In this document: positions 1 to 8,552 of the stretch, piece by piece
Position numbering within the stretch: position 1 is the first letter of the stretch
Layout: each line of letters begins with the position of its first letter
Assembly: GCF_030540765.1 (NCBI RefSeq)
Contig: NZ_JAUOEL010000001.1
Span: 868,001-932,000, forward strand
DNA from: Flavivirga jejuensis
Lineage (GTDB): Bacteria > Bacteroidota > Bacteroidia > Flavobacteriales > Flavobacteriaceae
Reading direction: 5' to 3'
DNA length: 64,000 nucleotides
Made by a program: the position numbers and the translations under genes
Notes under the pieces: model-generated
The model's input: the letters and a program-made list of their open reading frames with translations, nothing else
Databases searched by the model: none
Told to the model about the DNA's origin: nothing

Positions 1-3000
1 ATCTACATATGGGTTATCATCAGGTGTCCACAAAAATAAATTTTTACCGTAAGCAGTAATAGAAGCTCTTGAAATTCCTAATTGATCTACGAGAGAAGAA
101 GGTATTCTATATGATAGAGACAAATCTCTTAATCTTATGAAGCTTCTATCAACTACATGATTCACCTCTGTAGAGCCATTATTAGAGCTACTATAGAAAC
201 CTGTTACATTTTCAAAAGTAATAGGCGTAGTATTTTCAGAGTATGTATCATCTCCATTATCTACAACAGTATTAGGAACTATAAAGGGATTTCTATCATT
301 GTAAGTTGTTAATATAGAATTACCAGTGAATCCAAGTAATCTACCGGTGTATGTATACATTTTACCACCTTCTTTCCAGTCAAAATTAAAAGATAAGCTT
401 AAGTTTTTATAGGTTAATGTATTCTTTAATCCCATTATGAAATCTCTTTGTGAATTTCCTATATCTACTTCATCAGTAGTTTGGGTTGGAATCCCCGTTG
501 TAGGATTAACTATTACCTGACCTGCATCATTAGTTAAAGGAACACGAGTTTTAAATACCCCAAGAGGTTTACCTTTTTCTGCATAAAAGTTAACAGCAAA
601 TGCGCTGTTTATTAAAATTTCATCTAAACCTTCAGCTATACCTGTCACTTCATTTTCGTTTTTTGTAAATGTATAACCTACTTCCCAAGTGAAATTATTT
701 CCTTTTACAGGGTAACCACTAACAGCAAGTTCTACACCTTTATTGTTTAAATCGATAAAGTTTCCAGTTAAACTTGCATAACCTGTAGACCTAGGTAGTG
801 GGCGGCTTATAATAACGCCTTCAGTATCTTTGTTATAGTAAGCAAAGTCAATATTAACTCTACTGTTAAATAAACTTATTTCTGTACCGAATTCATATTC
901 ATCAGTAATTTCAGGTTTTAAGTTTGGATTTCCGATAATACCACTTAATTCAAAAGCATTTTGCCCTCCAATAGGGAATAATATCTGCCCAAAACCACCA
1001 CTATTAACGGCAGGAATAAGTGCATTTTCAGTATTATATGGACCTGTATCTTTAGCAACTCTTGCAACTGCAGCTCTTAGCTTTACACTATGTTGACTAT
1101 TGTCTATAACAATAGCACTTAAACCAGCAGAAGGGTAAAAGAAAGAATTGTTTTCTACAGGTAATGTAGACGACCAGTCATTTCTACCTGTTAGAGTTAA
1201 AAAGAATCTGTTTTTATAGCCTACAGTAGCAGAGCCAAAAACACCATAAGTTCTTCTTAGAGAATTATTTTGAGTTACTATTGGTCTTCCAGCGGTATTA
1301 GATAACTCATAAAAATTAGGAACACTTAAATCAGTAATCTGGACTCTTGAAAAATCAGTAGAACGCTCATTGTAGTTTAAACCTAAAGAAGCATCAACAG
1401 TTAAGTCCTCAGTTATACTATTATCGTAGTCCAAGGTGAAAAATGTATCGTATTCTTTTCTAAGTGTTTTTGATTCAGTAACACCACCAGCATTTGTTGT
1501 TGCTCCTAAAAGAGCATTTGGAGAATCCGGAGAATAATTAATTATAGCTCCAAAACTTTTGTTACTAGTATTGGTTATATCTCCACCAAATTGAACAGTA
1601 GCACTTAAGTTTTCTACTATTGAATAATTTAGATTAACATTTCCATAGAAACGATTACTTTTTAAATTATTACCATTTTCATTGATAGTCCAATAAGGGT
1701 TTCTTGAATATGGCGTGTAAAAATTATCATTACTATTAAATATGTTATTGTTATAATCAGCTAAATCAACTAAACTAACATCTCTAGGGATTTGAATTAT
1801 TTCTTGTATCAATACTTCACCTTCACCAGCGTTATCTCCTTGACCTGTATTAACAACATTTTGATCTCTTTCAACATAATTTGCTGAAACATTTAATCTA
1901 AACTTTTCAGAAGAAAGACCTCCTGATGCGTTTATAACACGTCTACTGAATGCATCTGCATCAGTTGGAATGATACCGTCACTATCTGTATTGGTAAAAC
2001 CAAGACTAAACATTGTATTACTTCCTCCTCCTGATAATCTTATAGAATTTGTATAAACAGATCCAATATCATAAAAGTCTTTGATGTTATCTTTTAAAGC
2101 GAGATAAGGTTTAATTTGTTGAGAATTATTAATAATATGCCCAAAAGTTCTTACTTGACCATCGAAAGGAGCTCCCCATGAACCATTTTCATTACTTGCC
2201 CCTTGGCCACCACTTGGTAATGATGAATAGCTTTGACCGTTCCATCCTTGACCAAAGTCATTTTGAAGATGTGGTACTCTAGCTACTTCTAATAAATCAA
2301 TTGAACTAACAATATCTACTTTTAACCCCTGATTATTACGTCCTCTTTTAGTAGTAATGATAATAGCTCCATTTGATGCTCTAGAACCATAAAGAGCTGC
2401 TGCTGCTGCACCTTTAAGGACACTTATTGTCTCAATGTTATTAGGGTCTAAGTCATTTAAACCGCTACCTCCATCAAATGTACGACTAACAGCTGTGTCT
2501 CCAGCTGCAGAAACTAATTGATTTTGCGTATTATTAATAGGAGAACCATCAATTATATAAAGAGGTTGATTACTACCTAGCGAGCTAAAACCTCTAATAA
2601 TAACTTTAGATGTAGCACCAACTTGTGCTGGAGTAGATAGATCTACCCCTGAAATTTTTCCAGAAAGAGACTCTAAAGGGTTTATGTTAGTTACATTAGT
2701 TAATTCTGCATTGTCAATAATGGAAACTGAAGAACTAACTTCTCTTTTGGCTTTAGTCTTACCAAAAGCAGTTACAACAACCTCTTCTAAAGATTCTGCA
2801 TCTTCTTCTAATGTCACATTAACTGTATTGGAACTGCCAACAGCAGCCTCAATAGTAGTATACCCAACAAAACTAAATGTAAGGATCGCTCCCTCACTAG
2901 CCCTAATCGAATATCTACCATCGAAATCTGAAGATGTACCCGAACTGGTACCTTTAACTAAGACAGTAGCTCCAGGGAGAGGTAATCCCGAATCATCCGA

Positions 3001-3093
3001 AACGGTACCTGAAATTGTCTTTTCTTGTGCAAAAGATAATTGCACTACTAGCGCTAACAATAGCGTTAGTATTCCACTAAACTTTGTTTTCAT
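1..3093 (-). CDS. SusC/RagA-type TonB-linked outer-membrane receptor (C-terminus beyond window)
   Basis: Reading on the minus strand from the ATG at 3091-3093 gives 1031 codons without a stop, running off the left edge. The visible protein has a signal peptide ending in FAQ (about residues 1-23), a carboxypeptidase-regulatory-like domain with the usual LPGATVLVKGT and SFVGYTT stretches (about 25-100), a TonB-box-like EEVVVTAFG segment, a plug domain, and a long beta-barrel with DLNPNNIETISVLKGAAAAA and ALYGSRASNGAI motifs. It ends at a NLFLWTPDDNP stretch that normally lies about 40-60 residues before the SusC C-terminus, so little is missing. The first ~80 residues closely resemble the next SusC gene (4985-8245). 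SusC proteins form gated porins for glycans or peptides with a SusD lipoprotein; a SusD gene would be expected just outside the window. Substrate unknown. Confidence 0.93.
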   Translation of the reverse strand, partial: MKTKFSGILTLLLALVVQLSFAQEKTISGTVSDDSGLPLPGATVLVKGTSSGTSSDFDGRYSIRASEGAILTFSFVGYTTIEAAVGSSNTVNVTLEEDAESLEEVVVTAFGKTKAKREVSSSVSIIDNAELTNVTNINPLESLSGKISGVDLSTPAQVGATSKVIIRGFSSLGSNQPLYIIDGSPINNTQNQLVSAAGDTAVSRTFDGGSGLNDLDPNNIETISVLKGAAAAALYGSRASNGAIIITTKRGRNNQGLKVDIVSSIDLLEVARVPHLQNDFGQGWNGQSYSSLPSGGQGASNENGSWGAPFDGQVRTFGHIINNSQQIKPYLALKDNIKDFYDIGSVYTNSIRLSGGGSNTMFSLGFTNTDSDGIIPTDADAFSRRVINASGGLSSEKFRLNVSANYVERDQNVVNTGQGDNAGEGEVLIQEIIQIPRDVSLVDLADYNNNIFNSNDNFYTPYSRNPYWTINENGNNLKSNRFYGNVNLNYSIVENLSATVQFGGDITNTSNKSFGAIINYSPDSPNALLGATTNAGGVTESKTLRKEYDTFFTLDYDNSITEDLTVDASLGLNYNERSTDFSRVQITDLSVPNFYELSNTAGRPIVTQNNSLRRTYGVFGSATVGYKNRFFLTLTGRNDWSSTLPVENNSFFYPSAGLSAIVIDNSQHSVKLRAAVARVAKDTGPYNTENALIPAVNSGGFGQILFPIGGQNAFELSGIIGNPNLKPEITDEYEFGTEISLFNSRVNIDFAYYNKDTEGVIISRPLPRSTGYASLTGNFIDLNNKGVELAVSGYPVKGNNFTWEVGYTFTKNENEVTGIAEGLDEILINSAFAVNFYAEKGKPLGVFKTRVPLTNDAGQVIVNPTTGIPTQTTDEVDIGNSQRDFIMGLKNTLTYKNLSLSFNFDWKEGGKMYTYTGRLLGFTGNSILTTYNDRNPFIVPNTVVDNGDDTYSENTTPITFENVTGFYSSSNNGSTEVNHVVDRSFIRLRDLSLSYRIPSSLVDQLGISRASITAYGKNLFLWTPDDNPYVD

Positions 3094-3220
3094 TTTATAA
3101 TTATTTGAATTAGTCAATGCCAAAAATCATAATAAAAAGTTAATAAAACAATAAATAATGGTTAAAATTTACCTTTTAACGAAAATTTCGATAAAAAAAT
3201 GAAATAATACAAGGGATTTA
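3094..3220 (-). promoter_or_regulatory. Leader of the truncated SusC gene, shared with the second SusC gene
   Basis: The ~25 bp immediately upstream of the ATG is nearly identical to the leader of the other SusC gene (8246-8270). Further upstream both leaders carry an AAAATTTACCT block (here 3164-3174) and an ACAAGGGATT block (here 3209-3219), as written on the plus strand, though the spacing differs. Shared control or a recent duplication is inferred; no clear -33/-7 promoter was found. Confidence 0.35.
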
Positions 3221-3297
3221 ATATGGTTTTTTTAAAAGATTTGTATTTAGCTCTATTCTAGAGTTATATTAATATTTGTCTATGAATGATGTAATAT

Positions 3298-3334
3298 AAA
3301 AAGCCTATAAGATAATTGTCTCATAGGCTTTTTT
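3298..3334 (-). terminator. Terminator behind the SusC-SusD unit
   Basis: An 11-bp inverted repeat (AAAAAGCCTAT at 3298-3308, ATAGGCTTTTT at 3323-3333) with a 14-nt loop. Read on the minus strand it ends in a T-run. It separates the SusC-SusD unit from the truncated SusC gene downstream. Confidence 0.7.
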
Positions 3335-3360
3335 AACATAATAAATATAAGTGTTATGTA

Positions 3361-3516
3361 TTAATTAATTTTAGCTTCACCAAATTCAATAGCTACTTCT
3401 TACGTCGAATTCAGGTTATTAGCACCCAAGATAGTATTAGTTATAGCCCTATCATCTTCACTACATGAAGTAAGAATATATAGAGATGAAATAAAGAATA
3501 TTTTAAGTTTTTTCAT
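3361..3516 (-). pseudogene. Tiny lipoprotein gene interrupted by an in-frame stop inside a 19-bp repeat
   Basis: From the ATG at 3514-3516 the minus strand encodes a 38-residue peptide starting MKKLKIFFISSLYILTSC, a clear lipoprotein signal peptide with a lipobox ending in Cys18, and then stops at a TAA (3400-3402). The same frame continues for another 12 sense codons to a second TAA at 3361-3363. The first stop lies inside a 19-bp sequence (3399-3417) that recurs at two unrelated places in the window, so the repeat either broke a short lipoprotein gene or the two pieces are unrelated. It sits 26 bp behind the SusD-like gene, the position where third SusCD-operon genes are often found. It could instead be a genuine 38-residue lipopeptide. 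Function unknown. Confidence 0.45.
3399..3417. repeat. 19-bp dispersed repeat, copy 1
   Basis: CTTACGTCGAATTCAGGTT. It differs by one base from the identical copies at 54363-54381 (same strand) and 59968-59986 (opposite strand). Chance recurrence of 19 bp three times in 64 kb is not plausible. Confidence 0.8.
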
Positions 3517-3542
3517 AATTTTCATTTTTATGATTTTTTTAA

Positions 3543-4973
3543 TTAAAATGTATCAAAAAATAGCTTTGTTTCTAACTCATCTCCACCAATACTAGTACTA
3601 GCGGCGTTTAAGTTATCTTCATTTAAGGTAAGTTCAACAGTTGGGTATGTTAATCTGTAAGGAGGTTGCCCATTAGTTGTCTTGGCGCCTGCTGGTGCAG
3701 ATAGAGAAGGGAAGTCTAAACGTCTCCATTCAGTCCAGGATTCAAACCCTCTATTGTAAAGAGCTAGCCATTTTTGAGTTCCTATTTTTTGTTTGTAATT
3801 ACCTGTTGTACTACTGTAAGCTACACTGGTTTGTCCTAGGTAGGTGTTAACTTCAGCATCTGTACCTCCCCAATATTTTATGGAAGCAGCAATGGCATTA
3901 TTATAATGTGTTTCAGCAGTTCCTGTAATAAATCCTCTTTCAACAGCTTCAGCTAACAAAAATTCAACTTCATAATACGTCATTAAAGGCGCTTCTAGTT
4001 CTGGGTCATTACCAATTTTATCAGAAACATGAGAAAACTGCCCAAAAGAATTTAGTTCACCAGAAATCCCTCCTTTATAAGCGCCTTCATATAGTGTGAA
4101 ATAGTCATCTCTTCGAGGGTCATTTAATGTATTCATCATATCAACAATAGTATTTGTTGGAATAAAGTCGTCACGCCCAGATAATACTAATGCTGCATAA
4201 ACAGGGTTTGTGTAAGGTGCTGCACTTTCAAAAGCTATTTTCATGTTATCGTCTGCCGAAGTAAAGACACCACTCGTTATTGCTGTATTTACAACTGTTT
4301 CTGCTTTTGTAGGGTTTACATCAGCTATAAGCATACCCATTTGAAGTTTTAAAGAATTTGCAAATTTTTTCCATTTTGCAATATCACCACCATAAATAAT
4401 ATCTTCTGATGCAGAAAAACCAACTTCATCTGTTATGAATTTTGAAATAACATTGTTATCAAGTCTATCAAGTAAATCATAAAATATAGTTTCTTCTTGT
4501 TTATCAAAAACAGGATTTAAAATATCTATGTCTAGTGCTTCTGTATAAGGAATGTCTCCAAATGAAGTTACCAGAACATAATATGTATAAATCTCATAAA
4601 GTTCTATAGTCGCTATTTTATTTGTTTGAACATCTGGTAAACCCGAAACTAAGCTTTTAGATTCTTTAAAATTCTTTAAAACACCTCTGTATAAAACTTC
4701 CCAGTGAAACTCGTCTATATTTCTGGTTTTTAGGTCGTAATTAGCTTCATCCGTATAAGTTGTTTCTGTCCAATTTTGTACAATAAGCCTGAATATATTC
4801 TCGTTTACGCTTGTTTCAGTTATTTGATTAAATAATTTATACTGTGCACTTGTAAAAAGAGAGGCATCAGTTGTTGTTGCAAAATCTTTTTTATTTACGT
4901 TAAGTTCTTCTAAGTCCTTAGTACAGGATAGTGCAATTAATGCTAAAAGAACTATAGTTATATATTTTTTCAT
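3543..4973 (-). CDS. SusD/RagB-like outer-membrane lipoprotein (SusD-like, family 2 type)
   Basis: 476 residues with a lipoprotein signal peptide whose lipobox ends at Cys17 (LLALIALSC), followed by the CTKDLEELN and NVNKKDFATTT stretches seen at the N-terminus of SusD-like proteins. The body contains the alpha-helical regions of the family, including YTEALDI, AKWKKFANSLKLQMGM and ALYNRGFESWTEWRRLDFP, the last being characteristic of the SusD-like 2 group. SusD lipoproteins cap the SusC porin on the cell surface and capture the ligand. The gene starts 11 bp after the SusC gene at 4985-8245 and is surely cotranscribed with it. Length fits the family. The ligand cannot be told from the sequence; no glycosidase or peptidase is encoded beside the pair. 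Confidence 0.92.
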   Translation of the reverse strand: MKKYITIVLLALIALSCTKDLEELNVNKKDFATTTDASLFTSAQYKLFNQITETSVNENIFRLIVQNWTETTYTDEANYDLKTRNIDEFHWEVLYRGVLKNFKESKSLVSGLPDVQTNKIATIELYEIYTYYVLVTSFGDIPYTEALDIDILNPVFDKQEETIFYDLLDRLDNNVISKFITDEVGFSASEDIIYGGDIAKWKKFANSLKLQMGMLIADVNPTKAETVVNTAITSGVFTSADDNMKIAFESAAPYTNPVYAALVLSGRDDFIPTNTIVDMMNTLNDPRRDDYFTLYEGAYKGGISGELNSFGQFSHVSDKIGNDPELEAPLMTYYEVEFLLAEAVERGFITGTAETHYNNAIAASIKYWGGTDAEVNTYLGQTSVAYSSTTGNYKQKIGTQKWLALYNRGFESWTEWRRLDFPSLSAPAGAKTTNGQPPYRLTYPTVELTLNEDNLNAASTSIGGDELETKLFFDTF

Positions 4974-4984
4974 TTTTCTATGTA

Positions 4985-7900
4985 TTAAAATTGAAGTTTC
5001 ACATTAAGTGCATAATTCTTTGTAGTTGGTAAAGAACCAGAAGAAATACCTTGTATATTGCCAGAACCAAAACCTGTTTCTGGATCGGCGTCTGGTATGT
5101 TTTTGTGGATAATCCATAGGTTAGAACCTACAAGGCTTAGAGATAAGTTGTCTAGTAATAATTTTGAAGCAATCTCTTTAGGAAAATTGTAAGACAAGCT
5201 AGCCTCACGTAATTTAACAAAAGAGGCATCATAAACAAATTCACTTCTAGGTAATGTTTGATATCCTGTGCTTCCAAAACCACTAGCATCAAGTCTTGTT
5301 GTATTAGGAGTCCCATCTGCTAGTACCCCTTCATAGATAAAACCACCACCGTTTGCTAATGAGTTTCTTACAGGGTTTCCTAAGTCGTTTATATAAGAAG
5401 TACTTGCTAAAACCCCTGTAGCTTGCCCATAACGTTGGTCTAAGGAGTACATGTCACCACCAGATCTAATATCTATAAAGAAACTAAAAGTTATATTTTT
5501 ATAGGAAAATGTATTTCTAATACCTGCTAACCAATCAGGATTACCATTACCAATAATTTGATCTGCACTACTAGCTACAGGAACGCCATCTTCTCCTATT
5601 ATTCTTTGACCGTTTTCATTATAAGTGTAATCATCTCCTTTTAAAGACCCATAAGCTTCTGCTTCTCTGGCAACTACCTGAATTCCAAAAGATCCTAATA
5701 ATAATTCATCCAAACCTTCAGCTAAAGAAATCACCTCGTTTTCGTTTTTAGACCAGTTAACATTCAATCTCCATTTTAAATCGCTAGTTATATTAAATTC
5801 AGAAAAAGCAGATAGCTCTATCCCTTTATTTTCTAATTCTCCTGCATTAATAACTTTATTAACATACCCTGTAGTTTCACTTACAGAAACTGGCACTATT
5901 TGATCTGTTGTATTTGTTTTATAGTAAGCAATATCAAAACCTAAGTTTGCATTTTCTAAAAACTTCATTTCTAAACCTACTTCATATGATCTTGATATCT
6001 CTGGTTTTAAGTCAGGGTTTTTCTTTGAATCAGTAACAGCTGCAGAGGCATTTCCTTGAAAAGACTGTAAACTTGTATAAGTATCATTTATTTGATCAAA
6101 ACTAGTATCGTTTCCAATTTGTGCCCAGTTAGCTCTTAATTTACCAAATTTGATAAAAGGCACATTTAAGTTTTTGGAAAATATATAAGACCCTGAGACA
6201 GCAGGATAATAATATGAATTATTTGCAGTAGGTAAAGTAGAGGTCTTGTCCCGACGTAAAGTGCTTTCTAAAAACAGGTAATCTTTATATCCAAAAGTGG
6301 CACCTGCAAAAAAGCTTTGAACTTCTATCGTTTCATCTCTTTCCTTAGGATTAGGCAGGGCATCCGTTGTATTTTGAAGCGAATATACACCAGGAACTTT
6401 AAGTCCACCATTTGTAGCGGCTGTTACCATATTTAAAGTGTTTTTTCTAATATTGCTACCTAAAAATGCGCTAAAACTTAAATCATCAGTAAAGTCCTTA
6501 GAGTAGTTTAACAATGCATCTAAGTTTGTTTCTCTGGAATTTATATTTCTTCTTAAATATCCAGATCCTTGGTCGCTTCTATTATAACTACCATCAGGAC
6601 CTTCATTAATACCAAAAGCCGTAGCCACAGAGCCTACTGCTCTTCGTTCTTCTTGTATTTCACTATATTGATCTACGGAGGCTTTTCCACTAATACTAAG
6701 GTTGTCTATAATTTTATATTTTAGTTCGGCATACCCCGTAAACCTATTTCTACCATCACTTTGATAGTTTTCATAACGCGTCCAATAAGGGTTGTCCCAA
6801 TATATAGGAGTTAAATCTGTAGGAGATTTAGGATTCCATGTAATGTTTTCACCTGTTAAAAAGTAGGCGTCTTTTTGTCTTTTAAAATCGAGATTATTTT
6901 GCCCCCATTGACGCATGAAACCCACAATATTATCGTTATATCCTGTAGAGTTTCTCCCAACAGTTTCTGTGTTTATATAAGTTGCATAACCAGTAGCTTC
7001 AAGTCTGTCTGTTAGTTTAGCAGTTGCAGCTAGAGAAAAAGTGTTTTTGTTTTGTGAGCTGTTAGGTAATATGCCAGTAGCATCATAGTTAGAGTATGAA
7101 AGTCTAAAAGAACCACTACCGTCGTCAAAGCTTTTTGCTACTGAAACTGAATTTGTAAAAGACGTTGGGGTTTCAAAAAAAGTTATAGGCCCATTTTTAG
7201 AAGCTTCCCAAGGTCTTGCTACACCATAAGTGTCTGGTAATTGTAGATATAATGCATCCCATTGTAATAAATATAAATCAGAATCAAATTTAGGACCAAA
7301 AGAGGCATCATCATTTACGTTAGCATAGCTATCAATTGTTCCATCTCCATTAAAATCTGAAGGAAGAAAGTTATAATAGTCTCCACCATAACCAGCTCCA
7401 TATTCTTGTTGGAATTTAGGAAAGGTACTTTTGTCAATACTTCCAATACTGGCGTTAGAAGATATGGTTATAGAATAATTTTTAGAATCAGACCCTTTAC
7501 CTTTTTTAGTGGTAATTACTATAACACCATTTGAAGCTCTTGAGCCATATAACGCAGTTGCGGCAGACCCTTTTAGAACATTCATGGATTCAATATCATC
7601 TGGGTTAAGATCTGAAACGGGATTTCCGTAATCATACCCAGTAGCACCTTGTGATTGAGTCTCGGTATTGGTGTTTCTGTTTGAAATTGGTACACCATCG
7701 ATAACAAATAACGCTTGATTGGAGCCTGTTAATGATGTTTGCCCTCTAATTACAACATTGGTAGAGCCTCCAAGATTGTTTGTTCTTTGAACAGCAAGAC
7801 CAGCAACTTTACCAGAAAGCTGATTAAGAACATTTGATTCTTTTATAGTTGAAATCTCTTTGTTGCTAATTTCTTGTGTTGCGTATCCTAAAGATTTTTT

Positions 7901-8245
7901 ACTTCTTTTAATACCAAGAGCCGTTACAACGACCTCGTCTAAAGACTCGGCATCTTCGCTTAAGGTTATATTAATCAAGTTAGAAGCTTCTATTAAAACC
8001 TCTTTTGTAGTATATCCAACAAAGCTAAAAACAAGCGTAGCACCTTGATTAGCATTAATTGAATACTTTCCATCGAAATCTGATGATGTTCCAGAATTTG
8101 TGCCTTTAACTAAGACGGTTGCTCCAGGTAAGGGTAGGCCAGAAGCATCTGAGACTACACCTGAAATTATCTTTTCTTGTGCAAATGTTATTTGCACAAC
8201 CAACGCTAGTAATAGCGTTAGAATTCCACTAAACTTTCTTTTCAT
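4985..8245 (-). CDS. SusC/RagA-type TonB-linked outer-membrane receptor
   Basis: 1086 residues, full length for SusC. Signal peptide ending in FAQ (about residue 22), carboxypeptidase-regulatory-like domain (about 25-100), an EVVVTALGI TonB-box-like segment near residue 105, a plug with the GQTSLTGSNQALFVIDGVP stretch, the NVLKGSAATALYGSRASNG motif, and a barrel ending ALNVKLQF with the expected terminal aromatic residue. It imports an unknown glycan or peptide across the outer membrane using TonB energy, together with the SusD-like lipoprotein encoded directly downstream. The N-terminal ~80 residues and the 25-bp leader closely match the truncated SusC gene at 1-3093, while the barrel sequences differ, as expected for paralogues with different ligands. 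Confidence 0.95.
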   Translation of the reverse strand: MKRKFSGILTLLLALVVQITFAQEKIISGVVSDASGLPLPGATVLVKGTNSGTSSDFDGKYSINANQGATLVFSFVGYTTKEVLIEASNLINITLSEDAESLDEVVVTALGIKRSKKSLGYATQEISNKEISTIKESNVLNQLSGKVAGLAVQRTNNLGGSTNVVIRGQTSLTGSNQALFVIDGVPISNRNTNTETQSQGATGYDYGNPVSDLNPDDIESMNVLKGSAATALYGSRASNGVIVITTKKGKGSDSKNYSITISSNASIGSIDKSTFPKFQQEYGAGYGGDYYNFLPSDFNGDGTIDSYANVNDDASFGPKFDSDLYLLQWDALYLQLPDTYGVARPWEASKNGPITFFETPTSFTNSVSVAKSFDDGSGSFRLSYSNYDATGILPNSSQNKNTFSLAATAKLTDRLEATGYATYINTETVGRNSTGYNDNIVGFMRQWGQNNLDFKRQKDAYFLTGENITWNPKSPTDLTPIYWDNPYWTRYENYQSDGRNRFTGYAELKYKIIDNLSISGKASVDQYSEIQEERRAVGSVATAFGINEGPDGSYNRSDQGSGYLRRNINSRETNLDALLNYSKDFTDDLSFSAFLGSNIRKNTLNMVTAATNGGLKVPGVYSLQNTTDALPNPKERDETIEVQSFFAGATFGYKDYLFLESTLRRDKTSTLPTANNSYYYPAVSGSYIFSKNLNVPFIKFGKLRANWAQIGNDTSFDQINDTYTSLQSFQGNASAAVTDSKKNPDLKPEISRSYEVGLEMKFLENANLGFDIAYYKTNTTDQIVPVSVSETTGYVNKVINAGELENKGIELSAFSEFNITSDLKWRLNVNWSKNENEVISLAEGLDELLLGSFGIQVVAREAEAYGSLKGDDYTYNENGQRIIGEDGVPVASSADQIIGNGNPDWLAGIRNTFSYKNITFSFFIDIRSGGDMYSLDQRYGQATGVLASTSYINDLGNPVRNSLANGGGFIYEGVLADGTPNTTRLDASGFGSTGYQTLPRSEFVYDASFVKLREASLSYNFPKEIASKLLLDNLSLSLVGSNLWIIHKNIPDADPETGFGSGNIQGISSGSLPTTKNYALNVKLQF

Positions 8246-8552
8246 TTTATAATTATTTTGAATTAGTCAACTCAAAAATGAGGTTTAAAATTTACCTCAA
8301 AAGGATAATAAATTACACAAGAGGGATTAGTTTATGTTTGTTAGATTGTTGTGAATAGAGGGTTTTTGTATTAAAAACACTGATTGATAATGTGTTGTAA
8401 TGAGTAAGGGAGCTGAAGTTTAAATTTTTAAAATATTAGCCTGTTATGTATCTTGAGAGAAATTTGTCAATTGACACTTAGTTTATCAAAATAAATCAAA
8501 GTGAGTAACGTTAATTTAATATAAAAGGAGAAAGGGAAAATTAAAAAGAATA
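8246..8552. promoter_or_regulatory. Gene-free upstream region of the SusC-SusD unit
   Basis: 307 bp between two minus-strand genes. Near the SusC start it holds the shared leader blocks AAAATTTACCT (8287-8297) and ACAAGAGGGATT (8317-8328), the first lying inside an inverted repeat TGAGGT/ACCTCA (8279-8299). No complete promoter and no coding sequence are evident in the rest. Confidence 0.35.

Noticed and set aside
2684-3100. A 138-codon plus-strand frame opposite the truncated SusC gene
   Set aside because: It is the antisense shadow of the well-supported SusC N-terminus; a similar shadow occurs over the other SusC gene at 7860-8048.
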